From Hemerocallis citrina (lineage: Eukaryota > Streptophyta > Magnoliopsida > Asparagales > Asphodelaceae), in NCBI GenBank assembly GCA_017893485.1, contig CM030368.1, forward strand, positions 114,303,720-114,367,719: a stretch of DNA of 64,000 bases, in the 5' to 3' direction. A model generated the notes under the pieces. The model was given only the letters and a program-made list of their open reading frames with translations, was not told where the DNA came from and ran no database searches. Below, in pieces: positions 43,311 through 54,960 of this stretch. The position numbers and the translations under genes are program-made. Within the stretch, counting starts at the first letter, position 1, and every line of letters starts with the position of its first letter.

Positions 43311-44133
43311 GCATGCTTGATCCATGATGCCTGAGTACACAGCCCTATAGAATCCACCACTAGGCCTAAACGTAACTTATTTGTATGCAACAACCATGTG
43401 GTATATATATGGGATGCATAAGTTGTGCATTAGTTAGGATTAAACAAAAGACTTAAGAATAACACGTTACCTATACACACATGTTACATATCTCGCATGT
43501 TACTTGATATATGATACACATTACTTATTCACTTGTTACATGATCCTGTTACCCGATTCAGTTTACTTGCTTTCTAGTTTCATTGGACTCTATTACTTAT
43601 CACATTCCTGTCATGATATTGCATAATCTTAATTCCAGTTCCCTGTTTTATACCTTCTTGTATTTATTCTTGTACCCGTTTGCTTGTAATACTTGCGGAC
43701 CGTAGCTTGTACTTACGGCCGTCTTGTCTCTTATTTCTTTATTTCTTCCACATGTTATATACACAGGTTTTGGAGATCAACTACATGCAGGAGTGAGTGA
43801 GCAAACATTCTAAGCTTCGCCGGGATAAATCATGCTTTAGTTTACTTGTGCTTTGAGTTTATTATATTCTTTGTTGTTACTTAAACTTGTACTAGACATG
43901 TTGTCCCAAAGTTTTTTTTTGTTCCAGATGTTATATTTATTTGAGGATTATGTATCGTTTTCAAATAATTCTGTTGATTAGGAGCTTTGTTTCATGCATG
44001 CGTGGTTTTATTTTTCTTTTATATTTCCTGTTATGCTGTTGAATCGATTCTTACAGCTTATGAATTGTAAAAATCATGCGCTGGGATTTGTCACGTACTC
44101 GTATTCCGTGTTCCTTTAGGAAGCGGGGTGTCA

Positions 44134-44266
44134 AAGTGAGTGTCCTCCAACCCTTGTTGTAGTACTAGAATACGATTAGTGTAGTTTCTTTCATGATATG
44201 AATTGCATGAATTTGAATGGTGTATGTTGATTGCTAATTTGTATTTTAGATGGCATGCTAAGGAAT
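44134..44266. other. Unassigned 133-bp spacer between G1 and G2
   Basis: It lies between the G1 3' end and the G2 3' LTR end. It is AT-rich, without an open frame of note, and I cannot match it to any element here. It may be the only non-LTR DNA in the window, or the edge of a further element. Confidence 0.6.
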
Positions 44267-47200
44267 TGTCATGGCCCGCTTCCCAAAAGGAATACGGAAT
44301 ACAAGTACGCGACACAAGTCCAGTGAATGGCTTTCACCATTCATAAGCTGTAAGGATCTTTACAACATATACAACAATAAACAAAAGATATGCAAGAGAA
44401 ATAATCAACCACGCATGAATAACTAAATCAATTTAGTCAACAAGATTTCTTGAAAGCAAGAATACTGAATCTCAAATAATCAAGTCTGGAACAAAACACA
44501 AGTCTGCGACATACCGCCCAATACAAATATCCATGTAACAACTTACAATCATTCAAGATAAGCAACAAGAATAAATAAATGTAGCAAGAACTCTAGCCAA
44601 CTAGAATCTTTGATCACCTACTCTGTCGGGCAGTTGATCACCAAAGTCTGTAAGAGACAACTTTGCAAGAAAAGGAAAGAGAAAAAAAATGCCCGTCAAT
44701 GCAAGTTACGGGCCGCTTGTAGTGCAGGCAACAAGTACAGAAAACAAATAGACAAGAATAGAGTAACAGCGGAAGCAAGTATAGCATGGAAAGATGTAAC
44801 AGCAAAATAGATCAACTAACTTTATGTCAAGAATAGAACAAGTAGCAAGTTAATGTAATAGGGTGCAAGTGGCATGTAACAAGTGTCAAGTAGCATGTAA
44901 ACGAGTAACGAGTAACAAGTGTCAAGTAATCAAGTATCATGTACAAGTAACAAGTAGCAAGTGTCAAGTGATCATGTTGTTCTCAGATCTTGTATCTAGT
45001 CCTATCTAGGTAGCACTTCATTCGTCCCCAATTTTTACAACATGGTTTCTACATTCAAACAAGTTACATTTTAGATTTCATAATGGATCATAAAGGGCAG
45101 TGTACTCAGGGACAACTATCAAGTAATCATGTATGAAGTATCAAGCATCAAGTATCACATGTCAAGTATACAAGTGTCAAGTAATCACGTGTCAAGTATC
45201 AAGTATCAAGTATCACGTAGGATCTATGGATCCCCTTCCGAGTACACGTTTCTGTATTTTCCACTATTAGATCTTTCCCTTTAACCCCGGCTTAGTTTCT
45301 TGTTATTATTATTCAAGCAAGCATGGACGTGCACAAATAAGGAAAGAAACATTGTAAGACAACAAGGGACAAGTACAAGTTGAATAAAGGACACGAACGG
45401 ATGACGAATGACTCAAAATAGACTAAGACAACAAAAATTCTAGTGTGGACAGCAAGACAATACTGCACCAAATCTGGGATTCTGGTTGCCACGGACATAC
45501 AAATCTGGATCCGTCAAGGAATATAGAAAATAGAATCTCGGCAGAATCCAGCACATATATACAAGTCATATAATAATCACAGAAACAGGGCTCAAAACAA
45601 AATTATATACAAAAATCACGTTCAGTCATAAATCACAAGGTTTTATTCACCAGCATGAAAACGGCATAAAAACATATTGATTAAATCCAAGAAAAATATG
45701 GAGTATTTCCCAGTATGTCTAGTATCAGAAATATAATTTCATAATATTCCAACATGGATAGCATAGTCAAAGAAATTCGGGAAACAGCAAAATACAGCAA
45801 ATTTGTAAATCTGAAACTCTTGACACAGTAGTACTAAAACAACGATAGATTATAAAGTTTACCTCGAAATCCAAATCCATCTAAAGGGTGATAAAATAGA
45901 TACATCAGGCTACATTTTATATTAATAAAGTTCTTATAAATAGCAACAAGAATCAGGTTGAAAACATGGTTATTTACTGAACATCATGAAATTCTGGAAA
46001 TATAGTAGTTGTTCACAAGCATAGAATAGTTTATAAACGTCATCAAATAAATCTACAAAAACTTGGGGTTAATCTCGGTCAAGTCTAGTTATACCCAGCA
46101 AAATATTAGATCCAAATTTTATATTAAACATGAGTATTAAAATAAATAACTCTACATAATTCACAGAAAAACCGAATCAGGAATTGTTTAACACGTCTGT
46201 AGTAAAACAACAATAACTCACAACTCACATATTGAAATTAAGATCTGTCAGAAATTCTAGAATATAAACAACGCGATCTACGATTTATATTCACAAATTA
46301 AATTGATTTGCTGACCTCAACTGGGTTTAAAATACTGAAACAAAATGAGTCAACTGCAAAAACAGAAATCTTTTCATGTATTAAATCAAATAGTTCATAT
46401 GCAACAAATCTAAATTATAATAAAATACAAAACATGGTATAATAGATGTCCAAGACAACATGGTAAGGGTGTTTAAAAATTCTACCACAAGAGATTAAAA
46501 CTAACACATCAAGCATGCAACAAGGGTACAACATATCATAAATCACAAACAAAATACATCCATGCATCAAGTCTAGATTATTTCTAAATTATTTTTCAAG
46601 TCGTGTGTGTAACAAAGACGATTACGGATGGATCAACAAATAAAGACAAGATCTAACAAGGAATTTTCATGAGAACGAAACTGGAGACAAAAGCCACACT
46701 ACAGACGGCATTTAGTACTTGTATATACAAAAAAAAGAATACAAGTTACTTGCCTCGAAATTGACGAAGGATCGGACGAGAAAAAGAGAATAACGGGAAT
46801 AGATTCTCGGGCATGAACACAAATACCACGAGTGGATCACGAACAAACCTCGAACACAATGCACGTATCACCTATGTGCACACAACCCAATACTTCGAGA
46901 TACCAAACCGCAAGCACCCAAGGCAAAGGCAGCCTTGGGGGGAAAGAAGGAGGTGCACTGCGAGGAGGGGACGACGGCGGGAGTGGATGGCATGGCGGCG
47001 CTGGCTGCTGGCTGGTGCTACTGTCGCTGCTAGCTGTTGTCGCAGTGGGAGGAGAAGGGAAGGAGGTGGGCGGCGTGAGTAGGCGGCGTTGCTGTTGGCT
47101 TCTGGAGGGAGACAGCACAGGGGTGTTGTTGGCTTCGCTGGCATCGGGGTGAGGCAACACAGGGAGGGTCGAAGGGTGGTCGGGAGAGAGGATGGGTGCA

Positions 47201-47666
47201 CAAAGGGTAGAGGGATCAGGAGTAAGCAGGAGGTGTGTATGGGTGAGCGGCTGTGCTTTGAAGAGTGGATTATTAGAGTTATGAAACAGGATATATATAT
47301 ATATATGAGGTATTAGGGTTTTAGGGTAGAAACTGGTTGAGTTGGTGGGTAATGGGTTATTGGGTTTTAAAAGAATCCAATAAGAAATAGAATAAGGTAT
47401 AGAATAAAACAATAATTAAATAGGCCATGAACAAAATAATTAGAATCAAATAATTCGATTGGAGACAATAATTTGACAGAAAAATATTAAATCAAGAAAA
47501 AAAATCCAAGGCCACAGTATGGAATCAAAGGCAAGACAAATTAGATTTATTATTGAGAACGAAGAACATATACATGGTTCAGAAGGAACATAAGAGTACA
47601 ATATGAATAAATACCCGAAAAGATAAATACATCTAAAATACTAGAAAAGGGACAACAGGGGTTACA
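44267..47666 (-). mobile_element. G2 3' LTR (3.4 kb)
   Basis: On the minus strand it starts at 47666 with TGTAACCCCTGTTG and ends at 44267 with GCCATGACA. It contains a TA-rich promoter region (about 47290-47308), a CCA/CCT-rich leader (46870-47200), conserved U5, and short tandem tracts of 'aagtatcaagt'. It pairs with the G2 5' LTR at 52483-53398 plus 62158-64000. The frames at 46813-47412 lie in the C-rich leader and are not supported as genes. Confidence 0.92.
44843..45225. repeat. Short tandem tracts of 'caagta(t)c/aacaagt' in the G2 LTR
   Basis: Two blocks (44843-44975 and 45115-45225) of 7- to 10-bp imperfect repeats such as 'caagtagcaagtgtcaagt'. The second block is the site where T1 inserted in the sister 5' LTR. 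G1 has the same sequence in weaker form on the other strand (12440-12530). Confidence 0.8.
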
Positions 47667-47761
47667 AATCCTATCCACCTAATAAGAAGAATTTTGTCCT
47701 CGAAATTCAAACAAGAAGTACATAGGGTAACCCCGAAAGAAAGAAAGAACAAAACAAAAAG

Positions 47762-48202
47762 CTACTCAAACAGATGAGGGAACTGCCGGATCTCCTCCTC
47801 CAACTCCCAAGTCGACTCACCTGGCGAGTGAGGATTCCAAGAAACTCGAACCAGCTTGATGACCTTGTTCTTCAACACTTTCTCCCGCCGATCCAAAATA
47901 ACAACTGGCAGAATCTCACAAGTCAAATCCGGCTGCACGGATAACTCTGAATAGTCAATCACGTGGCTCTCGGCGCGTATATATCTCTTTAATTGTGAGA
48001 CATGGAAAACATTGTGCACTCCTGATAAAACCGGTGGCAATGCATGACGATAGGCCACCTTGCCTACTTGTTCCACGATATCAAATAGTCCGATAAACCT
48101 AGGGCTCAGCTTGCCCCCACCACTAAACTGAATGACACCTCGCCACGGCGATACCTTGAGAATAACATGGTCACCAAGGCTCTCTGGTGGACGTCTGCCC
48201 AT
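47762..48202 (-). pseudogene. G2 integrase C-terminus with chromodomain
   Basis: Open from about 48202 to the stop at 47762. It begins 'LGDHVILKVSPWRGVIQF', continues 'LSPRFIGLFDIVEQVGKVAY' (integrase C-terminal module) and 'VFHVSQLKRYI', and ends with an uninterrupted chromodomain: 'VVILDRREKVLKNKVIKLVR' then 'STWELEEEIRQFPHLFE'. This part is better preserved than in G1, but the upstream integrase is broken. Confidence 0.9.
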
Positions 48203-49160
48203 CTCTGCTGCCTGTCTTCAGCTGCTTGAAGATGCTTCCTGATCTGAGTCACCGCATTAACTGTCGTGGTGATCAACTCCAGACCCAACAACTTACAGTC
48301 ACCAATCTCATCCCAACACACTGGTGATCTGCACTTCTGACCATAAAGTGCTTTCGAACAGTGCAGCTTTAAGACTGGCCTGAAAGCTGTTACTGTACGA
48401 GAACTCTAAAAGATGCAAATGGTCCTCCCATGATCCACCAAACTGTAACACACAGGACCTCAACATGTCCTGTAGAGTCGGGATGGTCCTCTCTGACTGT
48501 CCATCTGTTTCGGGATGAACAGTTGTATTGTAATTCAATTTACTCCCCAAACTACTCTGAAGACTCTCCCAAAACTAAGACCTGGATCTCGATCCCTGTC
48601 GGATATAATACTGACTGGAACCTCATGAAGTCTGACGATCTCTTGCAAATACTTCTCCGCTAGGCTCTCAGTAGACTGTCCGACTCAGCACTTTTCGTCA
48701 GTCAGTCGACAATCACCCAAATGGCATTGTGACCTTTGGGACTCCTCAGCAAAGCGGTCACAAAATCCATAGTGATGTGTTCCTACTTCCACTCCGGAAT
48801 GGGAAGCGGTTGAAGAAGTCTGGCGGTTCTCTGATGCTCTGCCTTCACCTGCTGGTAGATCAAACACTGAGACACAAACTAAGCCACAACCCTCTTCATA
48901 CCATGCCACCAGAAGTGAAGCTTCAAGTCCCGGTACATCTTAGTACCTCCAGGATGAATAGAATACGACGACTGGTGGGCTTCCTCAAGCAATCTTTGAC
49001 GAACTTCATCCTTCGGGACACACAAATTTGACCCAAAACGAAGCAATCCATCTGCATGAATAACCATATCCGTTCTGGAACCAGCTTCAACTTCTTCTCT
49101 GAATCCCTGCAAGTACTCATCACCAGCCTGAGCCTCTTTAATCTGATCGACAAGAGACGA
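48203..49160 (-). pseudogene. G2 integrase
   Basis: Minus-strand reading gives 'EEAHQSSYSIHPGGTKMYRD' and 'LKLHFWWHGMKRVVA' (zinc domain, about 49000-48880), a stop, then 'YQQVKAEHQRTARLLQPLPI', 'ITMDFVTALLRSPKGHNAIW' (first catalytic Asp, about 48775), 'SDRDRDPGLSFG' in another frame (second Asp region, about 48600), and 'PETDGQSERTIPTLQDML' (catalytic Glu, about 48500). Several frame changes inactivate it. Confidence 0.88.
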
Positions 49161-49797
49161 CTAAAGCTAAAGCATCATACAACTCCGATCAGAACTCTTT
49201 AACAACACATCCAACTCCAATGTCCACATCTGCTCAACCAGATCTCTCTGCTGAGTCATGAACATGGCTGCTGGTCTCCTGCTCAAAGCATCTGGCACCA
49301 AGTTCACTCTACCAGGATGGTATTGCAAACTGATGTCATAGTCGGCCATAAGCTCCAACCAACGTCTCTGCCTCACGTTTAATTCCTTCTAGGTGAAGAC
49401 GTACTTGATACTTTTGTGGTCCGTAAAGATCTCCACTCGGTCTCCAAGTAAATAGTGTCTCCTCAGCTTCAAAGCGAAGATCACTACTGCTAACTCCAAA
49501 TCATGAGTCGAATAGTTCCTCTTAGGTGGCCTCAGCTACCTCGATGCATAGCAACGACTCGGCCCTTCTGCATCATAACTGCACTAAGACCCTTGCCAGA
49601 AGCGTCATAGTGAACCACAAATTAGAATGAACCATCTGGAATAGTCAACACTATCACTGACGTCATCCTGCTCTTAAACTCAACAAAAGCCTCACTGCAA
49701 GCCTCTGACCAACAGAACTTCTGATCCTTCCCTATCGGCTTAGTCAATGGTCTTGCTATCTTCGAAAAATCTTGGACGAATTTCCGATAATATCAAG
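49161..49797 (-). pseudogene. G2 connection and RNase H
   Basis: Fragments include a connection region just after RT broken at about 49797, an RNase H core with frame changes (about 49400-49640), and '[20 protein letters not shown]' with '[16 protein letters not shown]' (49376 to about 49260), which match G1. No continuous frame exists. Confidence 0.82.
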
Positions 49798-50499
49798 CTA
49801 GACCAAGGAAACTAACTTGGGAACTGGCCAATCTCTCACAACAGCAACCTTGGACGGATCCACTGAGATACCATCACCTGAGATAATGTGCCCCAAGAAG
49901 GTAACTCTGTGAAGCCAGAACTCACACTTGCTGAGTTTCCCATAGAGCTGATTCTCCCTCAATGTCTGCAGAACCAACCTCAGGTGCTCAGCATAATCCT
50001 CCCAGTTCCGAGAATACACCAGAATATCATCATTGAAGACCACCACAAATCTATCCAGGAACAGGGAAAAGACCCTATTCATCAGACTCATAAGCACAGC
50101 TGGCGCATTTGTGACTTCGAACTGCATCACAAGGTACTCATAGTGCCCATATCTGGTCCTGAACGCAGTCTTCTGCACATCTGCTGCCTTCACCTTGACC
50201 TGATGATACCCTGAACGAAGATCCAACTTCGAAAAGACAACTGCTCTACCCAACTGATCAAACAAGTCATCGATCCTGGGCAGCGGATACCGGTTCTTCA
50301 TAGTGACATTGTTTAGTTCCCGATAATCGATGCACAATCGACGGATACCGTCCTTCTTACTCATAAAAAGAACTGGAGCAACCCACGGCGAAACACTGGG
50401 CCTGATGAACCCTAAATCTAGAAAACCCTGAATCTGCACCTTCAGCTTTAATAGCTCAATCGGTGCTATCCTATAAGGACTCTTTGATATCGGCGTCAT
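49798..50499 (-). pseudogene. G2 reverse transcriptase
   Basis: A 233-residue open stretch with '[20 protein letters not shown]', '[20 protein letters not shown]', '[15 protein letters not shown]' and the active site '[12 protein letters not shown]', so both catalytic Asp residues remain. '[19 protein letters not shown]' carries changes from the consensus MPFGLTNAPA. It extends into the palm-thumb region ('[16 protein letters not shown]') and stops at '[10 protein letters not shown]' after a frame change. It is the best-kept RT among the Gypsy copies here. Confidence 0.92.
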
Positions 50500-51034
50500 A
50501 CAAGGCTGAACTTCAATACCGAACTACACATCCCTATCAGGGGGTAAGCCAGGCAACTCCTCTGGAAAAACATTTAGGAATTCCCGTACTCCTAGAGGCG
50601 TAGCCTCACAGCCTGAGTACAACTCCATCGCACAAGTCTCCTGATCAACTGCGGTCTCAGTTCGTCCTAGGGCCATCTCCCCGGCATGGAACTCAAACTC
50701 CGTGCGACCTGGGATTCGGAATACAACTTTCTTGGCACGACAATCAATGATGGCATGGGAATCACCCAACCAATCCATACCGAGAATGATGACGAGTCCT
50801 GAATTCCCAATGACAATCAGGATGGCCTTGAAATTTGTGCCACCAATAACCACGGGACTCTACTTGCACTCCCAGGAATAGACGACAACGCCACCACCTG
50901 TGATAGTGCTCCAAGCCTCTGACATGATGCTGCACTCCAACTGATGACAAGCCACAAAGCGGGAAGAGACGAAGGAATGGGTTGCCCCGGAATCAAAGAG
51001 AACATGAGTAGGGCAGAGCAAACTAGGATAACAC
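50500..51034 (-). pseudogene. G2 protease
   Basis: The active site 'HVLFDSGATHSFVSSRF' (about 50995-50945) is intact. The frame continues 'CHQLECSIMSEAWSTITGGG' with one stop where Gln would be (about 50860), then 'VVIGGTNFKAILIVIGNSG' and 'LVIILGMDWLGDSHAIIDCR' to the linker 'EFLNVFPEELPGLPPDRDV'. Relative to G1 there is a one-base frame difference a few codons after the intron acceptor, so the spliced frame does not enter the protease frame in this copy. Confidence 0.9.
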
Positions 51035-51179
51035 CTAAGATAGAGTCAAAAAGGCAAGGAAAAAATAACTGATGATTAAGGAGTGAGGAGATAACAATGC
51101 AGAAAAGATAGCATGAATGAATAGTGCAAGATAAATAAAAGAAGCAAAGGAAATAACAAACAATGAAATGTGAAGATAC
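51035..51179 (-). other. G2 gag-protease intron (145 bp)
   Basis: Minus-strand boundaries are ATAG|GTATCTTC and CTATCTTAG|GTG, with a T-rich interior. It is at the same place as the 152-bp G1 intron and is alignable with it along its length (for example 'attcattcatg' in both). Unspliced translation runs 33 codons into it before a stop. Both donor and acceptor are intact. Confidence 0.72.
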
Positions 51180-52302
51180 CTATGACAACACCTTCTGTCG
51201 TCTTAGCATCTGCAGCTGTCAGGTGTAAGCCTGACCTCTCTGGGGGGCAGTAGTCCTCTGACCGACAATCTGGCGCTGAGGGGGGAGTGATGGCCTGACT
51301 GGACCACGAGCTGGGGCTATCTGCAGAACTGGACCACCAGCTGGAAGAGCCATCCTCTACTGTGGGCAATCTCACAGTAAGTGGTCAGCAGCACCATAAC
51401 CAAAACAACGGCGATTGGCACGCTTGCAGTCCTTGCGCTCATGCCCAGCAAGTCGGCAAAAGTCACAAAAACCAATTCTCGGAGGATCAGCAGAAGAGTA
51501 AGGAGCTACCCTGACCGGATGGGCTGGGACAGGCCTCTGAATCGGCCAACTAGAAGGCCTAGAAACAACAATAGAGTGCTAAACAGTTTACTGGGGATGA
51601 GCCAAACTACTGCAAGCCTGATCCTAAGCTCGAGCTGCCTCAAGAGCCTCAGCATAAGTACGCAGACGAAGGGCGACGAGATGCATCTGAATATCTTGCT
51701 CAAGCCCTAGAAGGATTCTCCAAGGTCGATCCTCTTTGTTCACCACAAGAACGGATGCGAAGCGGCTAAGCCTGGTAAATTCTACCGCATACTCATCCAC
51801 TGACCTGGCACCCTGATTCAGGGCCAGGAACTGCAGCTCCATGTCAACCCGGGTGCTGCTTGGGAAGAACTTCTCCAAGAATCTCTTGGTGAAAGTGGTC
51901 CAAGAAATGGGCCACGCGAGCCTTTCAGACTCAGCCCTCCCCCAAATGTGGGCCAGGTCCACCAAATGCATGGTCACCATATCCACACGATTAGCATCGG
52001 CAACTCTCGCTGCTAACAAAAACTGTTCCGTCCTGATCAACCACTGTTCGACCTCCAAAGGCATCTTTGTGCAAGAAAATTTGTCAGGGTGTATCCTCAT
52101 GAAATCTTCCACTGTACCCGAACGAGGAGGGAGAGCTGTCTGCATAGGCACAATGGGAGTCGGGTTCGAGCAACCTCCAATGCGTCCATCACAAGGTTAC
52201 TGTGATTCTGCTGCATTTGGATAAATCGCTCCAACACATTCGTAACAGCCTCTAATCCAGGTTGTTCCTCTGTGGACGGGAAGTGGAACCTCTACGAGCC
52301 AT
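51180..52302 (-). pseudogene. G2 gag
   Basis: ATG at 52302 ('MARRGSTSRPQRNN') with an early stop. The capsid part is open at 52151-51624: 'RSGTVEDFMRIHPDKFSCTK', 'HLVDLAHIWGRAES', 'FLEKFFPSSTRVDMELQF', 'LALNQGARSVDEY' with no insert at the site of the G1 79-bp segment, and 'LLGLEQDIQMHLVALRLRT'. Stops follow. The first zinc knuckle 'CDFCRLAGHERKDC' (about 51465-51424) is intact, and the second has Cys changed to Tyr ('CFGYG') plus a stop. The gag frame ends at TGA 51221-51219, 42 bp before the intron donor, as in G1. Confidence 0.88.
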
Positions 52303-52460
52303 GGCCTGTACAAATCCAAAAAACAGTTAGCATCCAGATCGATGTTGATTATAATTCATTCATGTTATTGCATGGTCTGTACACTGTTGAACCAATCCTT
52401 GATCGAGCCCAAACTTGTCTAATATATTAGTCAAGCTAATACATTAGCCAAACCTAGTGC

Positions 52461-52472
52461 TCTGATACCATT
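52461..52472 (-). promoter_or_regulatory. G2 primer-binding site (initiator Met tRNA)
   Basis: Minus-strand TGGTATCAGAGC, 10 bases from the end of the 5' LTR. Confidence 0.9.
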
Positions 52473-52482
52473 AAAAGCCTTG

Positions 52483-53398
52483 TCACGCCCTGCTTCCAAA
52501 AAAGAAATATGGAATACGAGTACGCGACACAAGTCCAGCGAATAGCTTTCACCATTCATAAGCTGTAAGGATCTTTACAACATATACAATAATAAACAAC
52601 AGATATGCAAGAGAAATAATCAACCACGCATGAATAACTGAATCAATATGGTCCACAAGATTACTTGAAAGCAAGAATACGGAATCTCAAATAATCAAGT
52701 CTGGAACAAAACACAAGTTTGGGACAAAATGCCCAATACAAATATCCATGTAACAAATACAATTATTCAAGATAAGCAAAAAGAATAAATAAATGTAGCA
52801 GGAACTCCAGCAAACTAGAATCGTTGAACACCTACTCCGTCGGGCAGCTGATCACCAAAGTCTGCAAGAGACATGTTTGCAGGAAAAGGAAATAGAAAAC
52901 AAACAACCGTCAATGCAGGTTACGGTCACTTGTAATGCAGACAACAAGTACAGGAAACAAATAGACAAAAATAGAGTAACAGCGGAAGCAAGTATAGCAT
53001 GGAAAGATGTAACAACAAAATAAACAACTAAGTCTAAGTCAAGAACATAACAAGTAGCACGGAAAGCTATAGGGTGCAAGTGGCATGCAACAAGTGTCAA
53101 GTAGCATGTAAACGAGTAACGAGTAACAAGTTTCAAGTAATCAAGTATCATAGAAGAAGCTAGTGTCAAGTGATCATGTTGTTCTCAAGTCTTGTATCTA
53201 TTCCTATCTAGGTGGCACTTCATCCGTCCCAAATTTTTACCACATGGTTGCTACGTGCAAACAAGTTACATTTTAGATTTCAGAGTGGATCATAGAGGGC
53301 AGTGTACTCAGGGACAACTATCAAATAATCTTGTATCAAGTATCAAGCATCAAGTATCACGTGTCAAGTGTGCAAGTGTCAAGTAATCACGTGTCAAG
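52483..53398 (-). mobile_element. G2 5' LTR, 3' segment
   Basis: Matches 44267-45195 of the 3' LTR. On the minus strand it ends GCAGGGCGTGACA at 52483. It is interrupted at 53398 by T1 and resumes at 62158. Confidence 0.92.
53394..53398. repeat. Target-site duplication TCAAG of T1 (left)
   Basis: Repeated at 62153-62157. The surrounding DNA is a 'caagt' repeat, so chance agreement is somewhat more likely here, but both LTR ends fit exactly. Confidence 0.88.
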
Positions 53399-53964
53399 TG
53401 ATATGGCTAAAAATGGGATTAAATCGGAACCGTTCAAGTCGGGCACGAATCTTAATGTTCATAGGGGCAAAATGGTAATCTCACCTACAAACGGGTCCGA
53501 AATGGGAACTGGGTCTTTCTCTAGGGCCCAATAACCCATGAATGGATCTGTTCAACTGGGGACGGGTCCCAACCCGTTAAGAGCCAGTTCTGAAGGATAT
53601 GGGGGAATCTTGATTCGTTCTGTGGTTCTAACCACTTCTATCCAGCCACACCGGGGAGTAGAGATATGTTCTTATCTCGAAACAGATCCCCACGGCGACT
53701 ATAAAAATCCCCCTACCTCCTACCGTTACAAGCTGATCACTCTTTGCCTACCTAAAGCTCTTTCATATTCTTTTCTGAGTACTGACAAAAGTGTCGGAGG
53801 GTTCATCGCCGGGATCAACCCCGGTGTTTTGAACTTTATGCAGGTCAACGGGAATAGCGAGAAGCCAGCCAAACAATGGTGAAAGTGGTCAGGTTTGACC
53901 CATTAGATTCCTCTCGAACTAACAAATTCATCTGATTGCCCCCACACCAAAATCAGCGACAACA
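53399..53964 (+). repeat. T1 5' LTR
   Basis: Starts TGATATGGCTAAAAATGGG and ends CAGCGACAACA. A TATA-like 'gactataaaaatcccc' sits at about 53698-53713. It differs from the 3' LTR by several substitutions and a 12-base-scale indel near 53617. Confidence 0.95.
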
Positions 53965-53966
53965 GA

Positions 53967-53985
53967 TTGGCATCGTCTGTGGGAA
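53967..53985 (+). promoter_or_regulatory. T1 primer-binding site
   Basis: TTGGCATCGTCTGTGGGAA, close to the TTGGCGCCGTCTGTGGGAA-type site of Tat elements and distinct from the initiator-Met sites of G1, G2, C1 and C2. Confidence 0.85.
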
Positions 53986-54034
53986 ATCGAATAGCAATCC
54001 GACCCTACTCCATCAGCAAGAGAAACTTCTAACC

Positions 54035-54860
54035 ATGCCTCCGAAGAAAGGAAAGTCCGTAGTCTCGAACTCTAGAACAAATTCCATCCCTCCTCCGGCT
54101 CTAGAGGGTCTCCCTCCGCCCGTCCAGTCAGCCCAGCAAATCGAACAGCCGATCCCTCAACCCCTTCAGCAGCCATAGGGGCCTCAAGTGGCAGTTGGAG
54201 ACCCTTTCACCGAAGTCGCCAAAAGCAACCTCCTTATTAGGTCCATGTCTCCATACACAACCCTTCTTCCGACTCCATGGCTTCCCATAGCCCACCAACA
54301 CTGAGAGATCTATGAGATGTTCTCAACAACCAGCAGAACGAGCCAGATCTTTCGGATTCGCTTGGATGAAAGGCAGACCCATGATGGGAACCCTCATCGG
54401 GAGCATCAGAAGGACTGTTCACCCCGTAGGACGGATCGTAGAGGGTCTAACTCCCTAGGAGGTGGAGAGAGTCACCTCAGCACCGTCAGAGAAGAAGTCG
54501 CTCCCCGGCTGGCCGACCTGCCACTCGAGCACATCGGGAGCAGGAGGCCCCCGTCACGAGGGCAGAATTTCAACAGTTCCAGGAGGCAGTCCTACGGGCA
54601 GTCAACATCGCCCCCGAAAATGACCGACAGGCTCCCAGTCCTCGGCCAGCTCCAAACTAGCGCCGCCGCTCTCTTAGTCCTCGGTAGGCTCTGAGCCATC
54701 GTCGTCGCTCTCCCAGTCCTCGACCGGCTCCGAGCCATCGCCGTCGCACTCCCAGTCCATGACCTACTTAAAGCTATCGCCGCTGAAGCCCCAGCCCTCT
54801 TCTATATGAAGACGAGTCTCGGGGCTCAGCGAAGCATGACCGAAGGGATGCCTCGCAGCT
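54035..54860 (+). pseudogene. T1 gag remnant
   Basis: ATG at 54035 opens 'MPPKKGKSVVSNSRTNSIPP', a short basic and Pro/Gln-rich stretch ending at a stop at 54178. Beyond this are frame-shifted pieces rich in Arg, Ser and Pro (54317-54694). A run of 45- to 48-bp imperfect repeats containing 'tcccagtcctcg' and 'ggctccgagccatcg' occupies about 54625-54770. I cannot recognise a capsid domain or zinc knuckle, so gag is degenerate. Protease and RT are absent between here and 54960. Confidence 0.6.
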
Positions 54861-54960
54861 ATAGGGCATTTTCTCTCCAAGTCAGGGGAGAATTGCCTGC
54901 CTCCCGTTCTTCAAAGCCCTGAGGGGAGCGAAAGGCTTTGAGTGAGGGCAATAACAGCAA

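Larger units (their letters stand above)
40939..44133 (+). mobile_element. G1 3' LTR (start uncertain)
   Basis: The 3' noncoding region and LTR of G1. The T- and C-rich stretch after the chromodomain ('ttttcggggttaccctatg', about 40955-40975) matches G2. The expected TGTAAC LTR start is not present, so the LTR beginning appears deleted and I place the LTR start only roughly, near 41000. From 41239 it matches the 5' LTR: TATA box, leader, U5, minisatellite and the uninterrupted S1 target. It ends GCGGGGTGTCA (44133) instead of GTGTGACA, a small terminal change. Confidence 0.82.
47667..52482 (-). mobile_element. G2 internal region (chromovirus-type Ty3/Gypsy)
   Basis: A 4.8-kb minus-strand internal domain in the order gag, intron, protease, RT, RNase H, integrase, chromodomain, followed by a pyrimidine-rich 3' stretch and the 3' LTR. 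It is a relative of G1 with the same gene order, the same intron and a similar LTR, and is also degraded by stops and frame changes. Because the two elements are inverted relative to each other, their 3' LTR ends face each other across 133 bp. Confidence 0.93.

Noticed and set aside
46813..47412. Overlapping frames on both strands around 47000
   Set aside because: They lie in the C-rich leader of the G2 LTR. The sister copy at 63775-64000 differs by a G-run and does not preserve the frames.
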